Positions 12,501-24,905 are shown, counted from the first letter of the stretch. The stretch is 64,000 nt of DNA from Carya illinoinensis (GCF_018687715.1 NC_056755.1:9869501-9933500); one strand, 5' to 3'. Program-made: numbers and translations. The notes: generated from the sequence alone by a model not told the origin.

Positions 12501-14106
12501 ACATAGACCTATTGGTATTGGAGTCCAGGGTCTTGCTGATACATTCATTTTACTTGGCATGCCATTTGAGTCGCCTGAGGTAACACTTATTTGTGGCTTT
12601 TGATACACTCTTAACGTTGACTTAAATCATTGAAGTTTTATAGTTGATTTTGGCTATGGATGCAGGCTCAACAACTTAACAAAGACATATTTGAGACCAT
12701 ATACTATCATGCACTGAAAACTTCTTCCGAGTTAGCTGTGAAAGAAGGGCCCTATGAGACATATGATGGGAGTCCTGTGAGCAAGGTATTTTTATTAGGA
12801 GAATAACTGAAAAGGTCAATGGAGTGCTTAATTGATCACCTATTGCTGTTTAAAACTCTCAGTCTTCATGAAATGTCCAACTATTTGCTTAAGTGGTCAT
12901 TGTATTGCACAGGGAATTCTTCAGCCAGACATGTGGGGTGTAACACCTTCCAATCAGTGGGATTGGAATGCTCTCAGGGAGATGATATCTAAGAATGGTG
13001 TTAGAAATTCACTTCTTGTAGCTCCTATGCCAACTGCTTCCACAAGTCAGATTCTTGGAAACAATGAGTGCTTTGAACCATATACCTCTAACATATACAG
13101 CCGCAGAGTTCTAAGGTTTGATTTGCCATCTTGTATTTCAGCTTTTTTAGTGCTGTCCATGGTTTCCTTACTTCCTCTCTCTCTCTCTCAGTGGTGAATT
13201 TGTTGTGGTGAATAAACACCTTCTTCATGACTTAACTGAGATGGGCTTGTGGTCTCCTGCAATTAAGAACAACATCATTTATGAGGATGGCTCTGTTCAG
13301 AAAATACCAGAAATCCCTGAGGATCTGAAAGTGATTTACAAGTATGAAATTGCTTTTACTTGGTATTTCCCCTATTTTGGATTAGTCATTATTTTTTATG
13401 TGTGCTAAGACAATTGCTGCAATCAGAACTGTTTGGGAGATCAAGCAAAAGACATTGGTTGATATGGCTGTTGATCGTGGGTGCTACATTGATCAGAGCC
13501 AGAGCCTCAATATACATATGGACCAACCCAATTTTGGGAAACTTACCTCCTTGCACTTCTATGCATGGTCCAAGGTATTAATTCTGCATAGACAAGAGTT
13601 TGGGAATTCGATGAAAAGATCCTGCCTTTGAAATTCACAAGATGTTAGATGTGATCCAGTTGTGATGAAATGGTTTCATATATAATATTAGCCATAGGTT
13701 GTACGGTTCAAGCTCATTTCTAATTTTGATATTCTGGGAAGTAGATGTTTTGTTTCTCTTCTTGTTCATAAACAAGAATGTCTATTGCAACCTGTACTGA
13801 TTACTTTGATTTTCTTCTTGTTCCCATGTGTATGAAAGGGTCTGAAGACAGGGATGTATTATCTGCGATCACGAGCGGCAGCTGATGCCATCAAGTTCAC
13901 TGTTGATACTTCTGTTCTTAAAGTAATTGTTACTGGTGATTGAATCAGCTCCTCTGTTTAAGTTATTTTCTATATCGAATTCATGGAATGTGTCTTTGAT
14001 AATGCAGGAAAAGGCCAAAGCGGTGGATGATGACGTTAATACCAAGATGGCACAGATGGTATGCTCTCTAACAAACCGTGAAGAGTGCATGGCTTGTGGA
14101 AGCTAA
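9542..14106 (+). CDS. RNR1: Ribonucleoside-diphosphate reductase large subunit
   Basis: Class I ribonucleotide reductase R1 subunit. With the small subunit it reduces ribonucleoside diphosphates to dNDPs in the cytosol. Seventeen exons: 9542-9769, 10117-10178, 10281-10368, 10564-10827, 10943-11183, 11259-11335, 11502-11672, 11769-11861, 11954-12103, 12201-12287, 12415-12579, 12666-12785, 12913-13115, 13192-13341, 13427-13574, 13839-13922, 14008-14106. All junctions are GT-AG, and the sum is 2430 nt, 809 residues, close to the usual plant length. An N-terminal ATP-cone begins [20 protein letters not shown]. Catalytic residues fall at the classical mammalian numbers: Cys218 (LSSCFLVC), Asn427, Cys429 and Glu431 (NLCTE), Cys444 (AVCNLAS). 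The radical-path tyrosines are 756/757 (GMYYLRSR), and the C-terminal redox pair is Cys804/Cys807 (ECMACGS). No defects seen. An E2F-type site upstream suggests S-phase expression. Confidence 0.97.
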
Positions 14107-14585
14107 AGAGTGGTCTGTTCTATATGGAATGGCAGAAGATGTGCTTCTGGCTTGAGATGCCTTCGCCATGTGCGCATGCGCATAGGGGACAGGAATTTGG
14201 TTCTGGCTTGTGTACTAATCAAAAGCTATAATGTTATTGTTTAAGTTACTTGTAAACCTGTGTATAGTTTTGATGTTGCTACTTTGTTTTTTTTTCCCCG
14301 TTTTCAATTTGCAGTATTGCTGCAGGTTGTTAGATATCTGTAATGACTCGTGCTCTTGCAGTACTAGTCATGGACAGCTGAGTTTGTAAATTAAATAAGC
14401 TTTGCTCCAAAAAGATTAGTTTGGTTGGAGATTTTACCAATTTACCGATCATCTCTGATTCTCTAAAAGGATCCCGTAGGTTCTCCAGTGATTGCATGTT
14501 GGAGCTTTGCTAGCATAATGTCTCGAAAACCTGTGGATACCAACCTTGCATTAGCTATTTTTGGTTGATTTGTTTTTTTTTTTTT
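14107..14585. other. RNR1 3' flank
   Basis: Likely 3' UTR and short intergenic DNA ending in a T run (about 14573-14586), into which the LTR element at 14586 inserted. No other gene seen. Confidence 0.6.
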
Positions 14586-14838
14586 TGTTATAAACTGAAT
14601 GAAGAGAGAGAACGAGAGAAGAGATTCTCTTATTGATCTGTTATCAAACTTATGAATTTCTTAAATAATTCAACGATATATATAGGCGTACAAAGGGGAC
14701 TATGCTAGCTCACTATGCTAGCACTATGCACTATGCATATGTCGGCCAACTCACTACGCTAGTACTATGCTAGCACTATGCACTATGCATTTGACGACTA
14801 GATAAATGTGGTCATATAATTCAAGATAGTTTATAACA
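14586..14838 (-). repeat. 3' LTR (left copy)
   Basis: 253 bp, TG...CA ends. Contains stacked CTATGCTAGCACTATGCA-type short repeats. Differs from the right copy by a few substitutions and by copy number of the short repeats. Confidence 0.9.
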
Positions 14839-14851
14839 CTTTCCCTTTGAA
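14839..14851 (-). promoter_or_regulatory. Polypurine tract of LTR element
   Basis: Minus strand reads CAAAGGGAAAG directly before the left LTR, the expected plus-strand primer position. Confidence 0.65.
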
Positions 14852-16239
14852 TGACCATATTTAAAGAATATGCCTCGTTAAAACCTTGCCAAAGAAAAAC
14901 CCTGTGGAAAAAAAAACCCAATGGCGAAGGAAAAAGAGTACAGTATTCATGTGTATCGCCGAGTGCTTTAGGATTGCCTCATTAAAACTTTGCAAAGGAA
15001 AACCCAGTGGGATAAAACCTTAGCGAAGGAAAAAGAGTACAATCAATATAAGTCTTCAAGACATTACTTCCCCTGAAAAGTGTATGATAACAGGTCTTCA
15101 AACCTCCGCATTCCAATGTTCTGTGTGCTCCCTTTTATTTCTTCTTTAATAATGCACACTTCATATTAAACCCATAATATGAATTTGAAATACTAATTGT
15201 ATTAAAAGATGGTATTTCATGACTAATAACATCATCCATCTTCCCCTTAAAGCCGCAAGGGTTTCAGATTTATATTTCAAATATGTGCAGTTTCATGAGC
15301 TCTTCTGGAGCCTCAATCATATATATAAACTGCAATAATAGCTTGTTTCTATTTGCGTTTGGATTGCTTTAAATCATATAAGGATTTTTGAAACTTGATA
15401 GAATACATATTTTTAGATGTATTCATATTAGAAGCTTCAGACATTTTCTATCCTTCAGGGATTTATATATATATCATGATCCAATGATCCATATAAATAT
15501 GCAGTTAATCATGTATATCCAAACTTTCGGTAACTTTCAAACTAATAAAAATCTCAATATAATTTCAACCACTTTAAAATCATATCAATATTGTTTCTTC
15601 GAGAAACTAATTTGTAATTTCTATATCACATTTTCATATTAAACTATGAGATACTCAAAAGCTATTATTGATTTAGGGCGATCTTTCAGGGATGCTCCAT
15701 TTCCATTCTCAGATAAATCATATCATCATAATTTATATACAAGTAATTATGAGAATAAAAATTTACCACAGATATAACTGAAATGTAAATTATCTAAATT
15801 TTAATTCACCATAAATATATCTTGAGATATAATCATTAATACTTATCTCAAGAATTGTAAATAATATATTGAAAAACTTATTTGAGGTAAAAGATCTCTA
15901 GCTTCAAAATCATCAGAAATTTAGAATAAAAGATCACTTAATCTTATCGTGATACCTTTCACATCCTTTTAAGTAGTGTTGTTTGAGCGTGAGAAATATA
16001 TACTGTTTCAATAGGCCTTCAACGCTCATCTTTTCTTTTATACCCTGCACTTTTTCAAGATATAAAAATATAAGATAGAAAAATATAATAATATAAGAGA
16101 AGAGAATTCATAATGGGCGGCTTCTTCCAGCAACCCATTTTTAGCTTTTATGCAAGTTCCTTTTCTGCCAGAGAATCACAAAAATCAACATTTGCGGCAT
16201 GTCTTTTGATTGTGCGGGCATTCTCAAGCTCCCACTTGG

Positions 16240-16737
16240 TTAGCGTGTGGGTCTCATGTCAGATTTTGTAGAATCGCCATTCCTCACGCAAATGAAGATC
16301 CAGTCGACGCCGGCGAACAGGGCGTGGGACGGGGAACTTGGGATGCTAGGATCCCTAGGCGCCTCACCGACCAGCTTTCTGAATTTCAAGAGTAAGTAAG
16401 CATTGCAAACATCGGGAACAATCATAAACAAGAAAAAAAATTGGCAGAAACTCATTTTTTTTTTTTTTGCAAAAATGAAGCGGCCGTGGTGAGATACGGC
16501 TTCCCCGCAGTCCTCATCTTTCCGGAGGTAGACAGGGAGGGAGAGCTCTTCATGGAGGTTGACGAGGCCGAAGCTTCCGTTTCCAACGATCAGGTCGGCG
16601 ATGACGAGATCGGCTATAGAGATTCGGATCTTAGTACCCACGTTGCCCAGGACCACGTACCCGGTTTTCCATAGCCTCCTAGTCGACGACGAGTACATGA
16701 AGAGCTCCACAACGGCAACACCTCCACAACGATCCAC
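16240..16737 (-). other. Exon-like frame inside LTR element, unidentified
   Basis: A 165-codon open frame on the minus strand, in a GC-rich block within an otherwise AT-rich non-coding element. The segment from about 16490 to 16737 reads like real protein (motifs VVLGNVGTKIRISIADLVI and GSFGLVNLHEELSLPVYLRK). The frame then runs through an A-rich tract that looks non-coding. The opposite strand is also partly open. I do not recognise the family. It may be a captured host-gene piece or an element-specific leader. No splice structure could be fixed. Confidence 0.3.
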
Positions 16738-17556
16738 CTCTACGATCCCTTAAGAAACTTCGCGTAATCGGAAGGAAAAAAAAAATAACTAATCCCCTTT
16801 GACCCGACTTTAATAACTTCAATGCCTCGAAGCAAAGGTTTTCCCGTATTTCTAGTTTGAGAGTTGGCTTTTGGAGCAGCAGATAATATTGATCATCGGT
16901 TTTACGTTCGTTTCGGTTGGTCTATCAGGGAGGGGAGCTGAGAGCAGGTACATAGAGAGAGAGAGAGCAGGGCAAAGCTCTCGAGCGGCAGAGAAAAACA
17001 GAGCTTTGATGGGAGCACAGGAGCTACACTCAAAGTTCCCATCTTTCTTTCTCTACTGAGTAAGATTCCGGCTTAGACCTCCTCCCTGAAGTTCCAACCT
17101 TCTCAGGCACCCAAATATAGAAACTTTCGTGCAATATCATTATAGAAGATTCTTTCGGAGGTAGGAACTCCCAAATCCCAGGAGCTCAAAACGTTTTTAT
17201 TTTGCTTTTGCTTTGGGATTCTTTAGCTTGAAGTTTTTGCTTTGCTTTTTAGCTCAGCATCTTCGGAAATTGGGGAAGATTCTGTGGGGTTTGTCTTTGT
17301 AGGAGAAGGGAGAAGACGTGTTAGGCTGTAGCAAGACCCTAGCTCTGGTGATGATATCGAATTGACCAAGACCACCGAGAGCCCCAAAGAAAAACTGGGT
17401 TGATGCTGAGAGATGGCCTCTCTTCCGGGTTCGGATTCATGGCTGTGGCTCCATGAAATCTGCAGCTCAGCAGCAAGGTGAAGAAGAAAGAAGAACAGAG
17501 AGATGGAGATAGAAAATCAAGAACCATGCGGCAGTAGAATTTTTTTTTCTTCAACA

Positions 17557-17570
17557 TCGTGCTGATAACG
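17557..17570 (-). promoter_or_regulatory. Putative half-tRNA primer-binding site
   Basis: Plus strand TCGTGCTGATAACG directly abuts the right (5') LTR. It equals the anticodon arm of cytosolic tRNA-Ile(AAU), positions 27-40, except for G where the gene has A34. The usual TGG start of a 3'-end primer site is absent. Internal-tRNA priming is known for Drosophila copia. The tRNA sequence is recalled, not searched. Confidence 0.55.
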
Positions 17571-17830
17571 TGTTATAAACTGAATGAAGAGAGAGAACGA
17601 GAGAATAGATTCTCTTATTGATCTGTTATCAAACTTATGAATTTCTTAAATAATTCAACGATATATATAGGCGTACAAAGGGGATTATGCTAGCTCACTA
17701 TGCTAGCACTATGCACTATGCTAGCACTATGCACTATGCATATGTCGGCCAACTCACTATGCTAGTACTATGCACTATGCATTTGACGACTAGATAAATG
17801 TGGTTATACAATTCAAGATAGTTTATAACA
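17571..17830 (-). repeat. 5' LTR (right copy)
   Basis: 260 bp, same ends and internal short repeats as the left copy at 14586-14838. Confidence 0.9.
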
Positions 17831-18659
17831 CTTTTTAAAATTTTGAAATCTTATTTTTTGGTAGATTTTTGGGTCTAACATGATTTGGATCCCGACCTCG
17901 TATGATTAGGTTGTTTTTTTGAACTTCAGTGAAATTCAGGTAGACAAACTTCTGGGGTTTTCCAGGAAAGGGTTGGGCTCTAACTCCAACAGAGTCAGAA
18001 TTTGGGCCATTGAACTTCGATTTCAACCTTGGGTCGGTTCGCGTCGACTTCGATTCAGATTCCAATGTGTCGAATGGAATGTCGTAACTGATTTTGGCAT
18101 TGGGCTACTATTTTGGGCATTTTATGGAATTTACTTTTGGGTTCCAATGTCTAGGATGCAATTTTGGGCCTTTTTAAAATTATCTTGGGCTATGGATGTT
18201 TGGTGCCATCGTGTGATGTGAGAATTTACCAAAGCTTGATACGTGAGACAGTTGCTAGAGAGACCATAGAGACTGTCGTGCCGTTCGTTGGCGGCGGTGA
18301 GTTGGTGATTCTAAAATTATAATTCCTTTGATTATGATGAAGATGCTCATCAGGGTGTTCAAGTTTTTCAATGCCTTCTTAATTGATCATACCAGATTTT
18401 GTTGAAATGTTGTGAACTTTTGACGGGGAAAACTCATTTAGTTTTAGCCCTTTTGTCGATTACGATGTCGCATCATGAAAAATATAATAATTTTTGAGTT
18501 TGAAAACTCGTTTACGATATCTATGCAGAGGTTGATTGCACGTGATATCCGTAAAGACGAAAGACGTCTTTGAACCATTCGCTCTGTTTTGGTGACAGTA
18601 GCAGAGGTTTGACTTTGAACTTTGACAAACAGTACCTACGAAAATGTTTCCCTTTTGTC
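17831..18659. other. Intergenic DNA, no gene supported
   Basis: A plus-strand frame at 17919-18221 is rich in Phe, Trp and Arg and matches nothing I know. The opposite strand is also open over part of it. I see no splice or domain support. Confidence 0.5.
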
Positions 18660-18850
18660 TTCGTTAGTCAATTAAGATGAGATATAAAATTTTTATTTTA
18701 TTTTATTATTATAATTTTTTTAAATTTTTATATAAAACATAATAAATAATTTAATTTTTTAAAATTTTAAAATAATAATAATATTAAAAAATAATATTTT
18801 AAATTTTTATTTAAAATTAAAAATTCTTATCTTACTATCTAAATATACTG
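18660..18850. repeat. AT-rich MITE-like repeat
   Basis: Same family as 7590-7770: starts near ATTAAGATGAGATATAAA, contains ATATAAAACATAATAAATAA, and ends near TTCTTATCTTACTATCTAAA, giving weak inverted ends. Confidence 0.5.
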
Positions 18851-19735
18851 AATGTTCTGGTTGCTACTTGCTTACATATGACATATTTAAATTATTATTA
18901 AAAAAATAGCGCATCATGATCATATATATATATATATAGGCCGGTTTAGAATTCTAAAAAAAGAGTCAGACTGACTATTCATTCATTCTATATCTTGATC
19001 TAGACGCATCTAAAGCTGAAGTTTACCATTCCATATATATATATATATATATAAAAGCTGAAGTTTATGCAAGTATAGGTAGCGATGCATGAGTAGGTAG
19101 GGCGGGGGCAAACCTTTTGAATTGACCAGTACATTAATATCATTGATTCCTTCTGGAAATTAGAACTCTCTTTGAAAATGCATAAGCACGTGGTTTACTT
19201 GTACATTAATCTTGCAAGCATATAAATTTTAGATAGATACTAAGTTTTGTGTATACTAAACAATGGCTAACACATGAAATTAATTTGAAGTAGTGGTTGA
19301 GGGGACCAAACTATCTGGATTGGGACATTGTTTGAATGATTAATATAGCTTACTTTAGTAGGTGGGTCAATTATCTTAATTGGAATCTAGGTTATAGCCA
19401 GGAATTTCAATGGAATTAGGGTGGGGTTGGAGTATTATTGTGGCTCAAAACCCTCAAAGAGGTAATTTATTTATTCATTGGTCCCTCTATTGACTTGCTC
19501 TTTTCCTCTTCTGATCTTTATAATCACTAGCTACTACTACTGGATCAAACATGCAATGGGTTGAGTACAATATTTTTTTGGTAAGTGCTTGACATTTGAA
19601 CCAATTATGAACTTAGACTTTGATTTTCCTAGCTAGGCATGCATTTCCTTCTGACTAAACCATAATTTTATACACGATGATCCTGCATATGTGTTTTGAA
19701 ATCAAAAGCTTTCATTTGAATAAACATGGATAAAA

Positions 19736-19778
<43 letters not shown>

Positions 19779-20149
19779 TACCAAATTGTAGCCACCAACA
19801 TTCCATATATATAGCGGCAGACTCACGTTTAGCTTTGAAAATTCAATATAATCCTACGATTTTATTCAATATAATTCTATAAATATAGAAAATGGTCATC
19901 CCAAAAAATTTACAATCTCCATATGCTCTATAATTTTTTTTTTTTTAGAATTTCAATATATCTAGAAATATCTCTCTCCATTTTTTTTTTCTTATAGCCC
20001 CAAAATTTTGTATAATTTCTATATATTATGTATTTTCAAGGATGTGACATGAGCAAATTAAATTAAAAGTAAGTTCAGGAGAAATAATAAACTTATTAAC
20101 TTAGATCACAAATTCTTTTGTTTTACAATAATATATAGGCTTCTTAAAT
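18851..20149. other. AT-rich intergenic DNA
   Basis: No gene. (TA)n runs at about 18924-18940 and 19032-19052. A longer (AT)n tract lies at 19739-19776. The motif AAAGCTGAAGTTTA occurs twice around 19011-19068. Confidence 0.6.
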
Positions 20150-21015
20150 CTATGGAGTCCAAATTGAAATTGTAAAGACAAAAATTGACTAGGATTAGAT
20201 GACTAAATGATAAGGTTTATCTTATCATTATTTAATTAAATTTAGATGAATGATAATATTTATCTTATCATTATTTGCTTAAATTTGGATGAATGTAAAA
20301 CAAGTATTGATTTGTATCTAAACAATGTTGAGTCTATCTAGAAGTCTTAGGTGTTGTTTAGATAAGTCTTTGAGGTTAAAATCGAGTTTTGGAAGATTTT
20401 TATTTATCCAGAAGAAAGCTGAACAGAGTTTAATCAATAACAGAAGATATTATCGCAAAATGTTAGTAGTCCGTTGGAACATGTTTTTGCGACTGTTGCT
20501 AACTGTCAGCAGAGTCCTATTGTGATTAGAACTCTTTCCAGACTTTTTATTTAAAGAGATTCGATTTTGTATCTTTTCAAAGATTTTGAGCCACAAATTT
20601 CAAAGAGGATATTTTGAGCATTTATGAGAGAAAATTCATTCGAGAATTTTCATGGAGTTTTTCATATCTTCTTGAGTGTGATCATGCTTTGAGTGTGACG
20701 GAACATCGATTAGATTTCAGCCTCTAGAGTTCCAAAAGGGAAGTCAACATTTGAAAATCGCCAGAAGTTCTGGTTGTTACGTACTGCGGTAGAAGACAAA
20801 CGAGTCGTTTGTCTAGACAAGTAAGAGAGTTGAATTGCAAAGGTTTTGTAATTGATTATTGCTTGTAATTGTTCTTCAAATAATAAGATTTTTCCTGAAT
20901 TTGGCTGCCCCGTAGGTTTTACCTTTAAAGAGTTCTTTAAAGGGTTTCCCTTCGTAACCAATCGTTGTGTCTTGTAAGTTTGATTATTTATTTTAAAATA
21001 TTTGATTCGTTTCAT
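20150..21015 (+). mobile_element. Possible solo LTR, copia type
   Basis: Non-coding sequence with the make-up of a copia LTR. There is a TATA-like TTTATTTAAAGAG near 20547 and an A/T-rich possible polyadenylation region at about 20870. GGCTGCCCCGTAGGTTTTAC follows, then CGTAACCAATCGTTGTGTC, a pattern I associate with U5 ends. A roughly 45-bp stretch with TTATCTTATCATTATTT is tandemly doubled at 20215-20295. Exact ends and target duplication were not found. Confidence 0.3.
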
Positions 21016-22792
21016 AATCTTGATAATTGAGATCTAACTTATTTGTTCAAAGAAATTGATAGAAAATTTTGTGATTTTACAGGGGTACATTGGGAATTTC
21101 AAAAATTAATACAAGAAAAATTATTTAAGGTTGATAATCTATATAGAAAATAGTTGAAAGATTTTATCCTCTAAACTTCATTAAGCAAGAAAAAATTTAT
21201 TTAAGGTCTCAACTATAACATTATATGTTTAATGTGACATGAAACTATCTAAATTTTACATAAAACATAATAAACTAGCTTACATATTAGAATAAGACTA
21301 GATGACCTTTTAGAAGATCACTTAATAGTTATATATTACAAAGAAATTAAATTCTAAATATTTCATTATACAAATAGTAATAGACTAATATTATTCTATA
21401 AAACATTATCGATAATTAGAAATCTGTAACATATATTAACTTGTATTTTTAGAAACTTATTTCTACATGCACGTCGTAAATTATCAAGATTTAATTTTAT
21501 ATATAGTAATATTTTTATGATTTTCTAATCTCTTTTTCTTTTATATAAACGTGTCACATAGTAGAAAATTAATCAGCTTCCCCTTAAAGAAATTGCTGGG
21601 TTCGCCATTGCATATATATGTAGCAATATACTAAAAAACACGTTTCTTCCACCCCCGGCCTTGACAATTATTTGAGTTAAGTACACCGTATTTCAACCAA
21701 AATAAAAAAAAGCAAAACAAAACAAAAAAGAAATGAAAATGAAGCATGGCGTGCAAGGCACCTAGAAAGAAAAGATTAATCTCTTTCCTTTCATGGTTGA
21801 CCGGCCAGTACATTGTACATACACACACGGATATATGTATATGTTGTGTGTATGTTTATATTTGTTTGTGTGTATATATATAATATATATATGTAGAATG
21901 ATAATGTGAAATATAACATAGCTCATATATTTAACACGTAAATTTAAGACAAATGCAATTTCATGCTTAAGAGTTTAACAACAATAATGTTATGGTTAAA
22001 GGTGAAAAGAAAATTAGAAAACACTGTTTACGTACCGTTGTTTTAACCATGATCTCCTTATTATCTTTCGATGTGCATGCATGGCATCATATGATTGGTA
22101 ATTAAAACAATAGTACTAGTGTTTTGTTTTTAGTTTTTGAAATGATTCTAATTACCCAAAAAGAAAAAGTCTAAAACAAGTAATTATATAAATAAATAAT
22201 TAGCTAGCAGCTTGGTAATTTAATTTCCTTTCATGGTTTAGTTACCCAAGTAATGATGCTTCAATAATCAGTACACACGAGGCGGATCATGTACGTGGAG
22301 AACGAGTACCAACTCATCACGAGGAATGCCCGAATCCCCAATACCCGAACTCAACCAAAAAACATAGATCACAATCATGCGTGCATGCTTATCTTTTCAT
22401 CGGGAAAAAAAAAAAAAGAGGGTGAAGCTTATCTATACGTTGTCATACTTATTTCTTCATTGGACTCAATTGATCATGATCATACGAGCTTTGACTCAAT
22501 TGATCACGACCTTATCCTCCACGTCTTGCTTCTCGAGAAAAAATCATTAATTATATATCATGATTAATATAGATCATGATCATCTCTAATACTTACTATT
22601 CAGATACCATTCTATTAAAAAAAAAAAACGTGGCATTACCATGTAATCTCATGTGGTTTATTTAAAAAATTAAAAATATAAACACAAAAAAGATAAAGAG
22701 AACATAGAGTTTGTCTTTATATATCTTTTGTATTTTTGGACACCCTTTTAGTTTGAATATATATGTTATTTTTATTTTTAATAAACCACGTG
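21016..22792. other. AT-rich intergenic DNA
   Basis: No supportable gene. Short open frames (for example 22289-22567) lack any recognisable domain. TTGATCATGATCATACGA-type repeats of GATCATGA occur at 22470-22580. Confidence 0.55.
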
Positions 22793-22836
22793 ATCACACT
22801 ATATATGTGGTATTGATATCACATATATAGTGTGAT
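22793..22836. repeat. Perfect 17-bp hairpin
   Basis: ATCACACTATATATGTG at 22793-22809 is followed by a 10-nt loop and its exact reverse complement at 22820-22836. It could be one end of a MITE or a DNA-level palindrome. No terminator role is implied in a plant genome. Confidence 0.9.
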
Positions 22837-22872
22837 ATTTCAAATGATACAGTAATAATTGTCAATCAGGGT

Positions 22873-23115
22873 TAATGATAGACTTACCACATTCTTACCA
22901 CTACTTTACTAGTCTTAGTGTATTTAAAATTTTTATTTTCTTTTAAATATTTTTTTAACATCCTTAAACATTAAGAAAAAATTAAAAAAAATATACAACT
23001 TTATTAATAGTAATCACTTCTTTAATTATTAAGTAAAAATAAAAAAATAAAAAAATAATAATAAAAGAAATAATAAAAGAGTGGTAGGCCAGGAGTAGTA
23101 ATTAAGCCTATCATT
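22873..23115. mobile_element. Small MITE-like element
   Basis: About 240 bp. Left end AATGATAGACTTACCAC; right end, read in reverse, AATGATAGGCTTAATTAC. The AT-rich middle has A/T-only runs. No target duplication resolved. Confidence 0.45.
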
Positions 23116-23577
23116 TTCCATATAAAATACACGAGTATGGATGGGCAAAGATCTAGCTTCCTACCTACAAACAAACAAAGAAATTAAGAAACAAAAAAGA
23201 CAGTATTGATCTGATCGATCAAAACGCGTAGTGTGCAATATATGGTAAATGGTTTTTGACGTCGACCCAAGTCGTCGTCTATCTTCCGATCAATATCGTC
23301 CTCATCATGATCATCGGGGATTCGATCTAGATAACGTCAACTTTGGTTTTAAATGAACATGCACCTACCGTTATTTCGTGAACATGGATGGATCTAGATA
23401 GCATATATTCCTTTTATATTGTCCTTTTCAACAAATTACATTACAAAATGGATGGATCAGTTCTGATCATCATCCTGTCTTCTTGTGACAGTTGCACGGT
23501 TAATCAACTTGACCACTAACAAGGAATTAGAAATCAACAAATTAAACAAACCACGTTGTCGTATTTGTTAATATATA

Positions 23578-23974
23578 TATATATACACGATTATTTATTG
23601 AAGCCATTGCTTTGTTGAGAGGTTTACAATTGTGTGCTCAATGGGGGTACCAAAGATTATCTTAGAATCGGATTCTTTGATTCTTGTTAACTCTTTGAAT
23701 GAAGGTGCTGAGTATCTAACTAAATTTAATTTTATCTTACAAGATATTCGAAGACTTATGCATGGATTTGAAGAAGCAAGTCTTGAGCATGTTCATCGCT
23801 TGGGTAATGGTGCTGCCCATCAATTGGCAAGATCTGCTAAGGAAGTTGAAGACATTGTTATGTGGTGGAATTCATGTCCTTCTTTTGTAAGCCAAGTCAT
23901 TTGGCTTGATAAATATTATTTTTGTAAGTACTCTTTGATATGGATGAATGTTTGACTTGTTATAAAAAAAAAAG
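23578..23974 (+). mobile_element. 5'-truncated LINE, RNase H remnant
   Basis: Frame 23632-23955 shows the C-terminal RNase H domain of plant L1-type LINEs: KIILESDSLILVNSLNEG, then HVHRLGNGAAHQLARSA. Sequence just upstream (EAIALLRGLQLC in another frame) continues the domain through a frameshift near 23640. The fragment ends in an A-run at about 23964-23973, consistent with target-primed reverse transcription. The target duplication is not clear. Endonuclease and reverse transcriptase are absent. Confidence 0.75.
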
Positions 23975-24705
23975 ATTTAAGAAACGAGAGACCGTAGAAA
24001 ACGACAGTTAGGCGAGTCAAGTCAAAGGATAACTAGCTACAATGCTTTGACACGGATGCATGCATGCATCCATGTTGTCTATCCAAGAAATGGACCACGC
24101 ACGGCTGGCCACAAGAAGGAGTATCGCACTTCAATTTCGTTTTCTTTTCTTTGCTTTAAAATGTTTCAGTTTTTGCTCTTAGTACATAATTTATGAGATT
24201 ACATAAAGCAATCGTTGATTAAAAATAAAATAAATAAAATTAAAATCCTTTGTAAAGCGTAAAGTATAATCAAAGCATCAATATCTATGAATTTGGTTTC
24301 ACACATTCAACATGATATATATAGACAAAACTTGAAATATCTTTGGACCTTTTTTTTCCACTTACTATAAAAAGCAATCTTCAAACGTAATTAATGACTC
24401 TCCCACTACCAACTGCAATTGTCAAATCGATCTATGGCCATCTGAATTAACACTTTTTTATATATACAATAAATAATCGATTTACAATAATTATTTTTTT
24501 TATTATAAAATAAATTTGACACATCAACATTAATTAATAAATTTATTTTTATAGAATTTTTTTACAAACCTTACTTGCACACGCCCACATTCAAAACATA
24601 TAGAGAGAGAACTGTAATAAATATAAGGAGATATATAAAAGAAAACCTACAAATTAAACTAATGTGATTTCATAGAATCTGTTAGATTGTCCGGATTGAT
24701 TAATC
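23975..24705. other. Intergenic DNA
   Basis: AT-rich. I see no gene, RNA gene or further repeat. Confidence 0.5.
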
Positions 24706-24905
24706 AAAACTAAATAATCTCATCTTATTTCATCTCGTTTAATCATTATAATTTTTTTTAATTTTTATATAAAATATAATAAATAATTTAACTTTTTCAA
24801 ATCTCAATACAAAACTAATATTAAAAAATTATATTATAATAATATTTTATTAATTACTATTCAAAACATCAATCTCATCTGAATTGTGTAACTAAAATAA
24901 TTTTA
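24706..24905 (-). repeat. AT-rich MITE-like repeat, reversed copy
   Basis: The minus strand ends AATGATTAAACGAGATGA, matching the 3' part of the 7590 copy; the other end reads GATGAGATTGATG. Same family as 7590 and 18660. Confidence 0.55.

Larger units (their letters stand above)
14586..17830 (-). mobile_element. Non-autonomous LTR retrotransposon, copia-like
   Basis: Two near-identical LTRs (14586-14838 and 17571-17830) begin TGTTATAAAC and end GTTTATAACA, perfect 10-bp terminal inverted repeats. A purine tract (AAAGGGAAAG on the minus strand) abuts the left LTR and a primer-site-like sequence abuts the right LTR, so the element reads on the minus strand. The 2.7-kb interior has no gag, protease, integrase or reverse transcriptase that I can recognise, so it must move with borrowed enzymes. 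The flanks (TTTTT left, CTTTT right) are a near-match for a 5-bp target duplication in a T-rich site. Interior 14839-15100 has repeated AAAACCTT and GGAAAAAGAGTACA motifs. Interior 16200-17560 is GC-richer and exon-like. Family assignment rests on short LTRs and primer type only. Confidence 0.8.

Noticed and set aside
17919..18221. 100-codon plus-strand frame
   Set aside because: No known motif, overlapped by an opposite frame, no splice or regulatory support.
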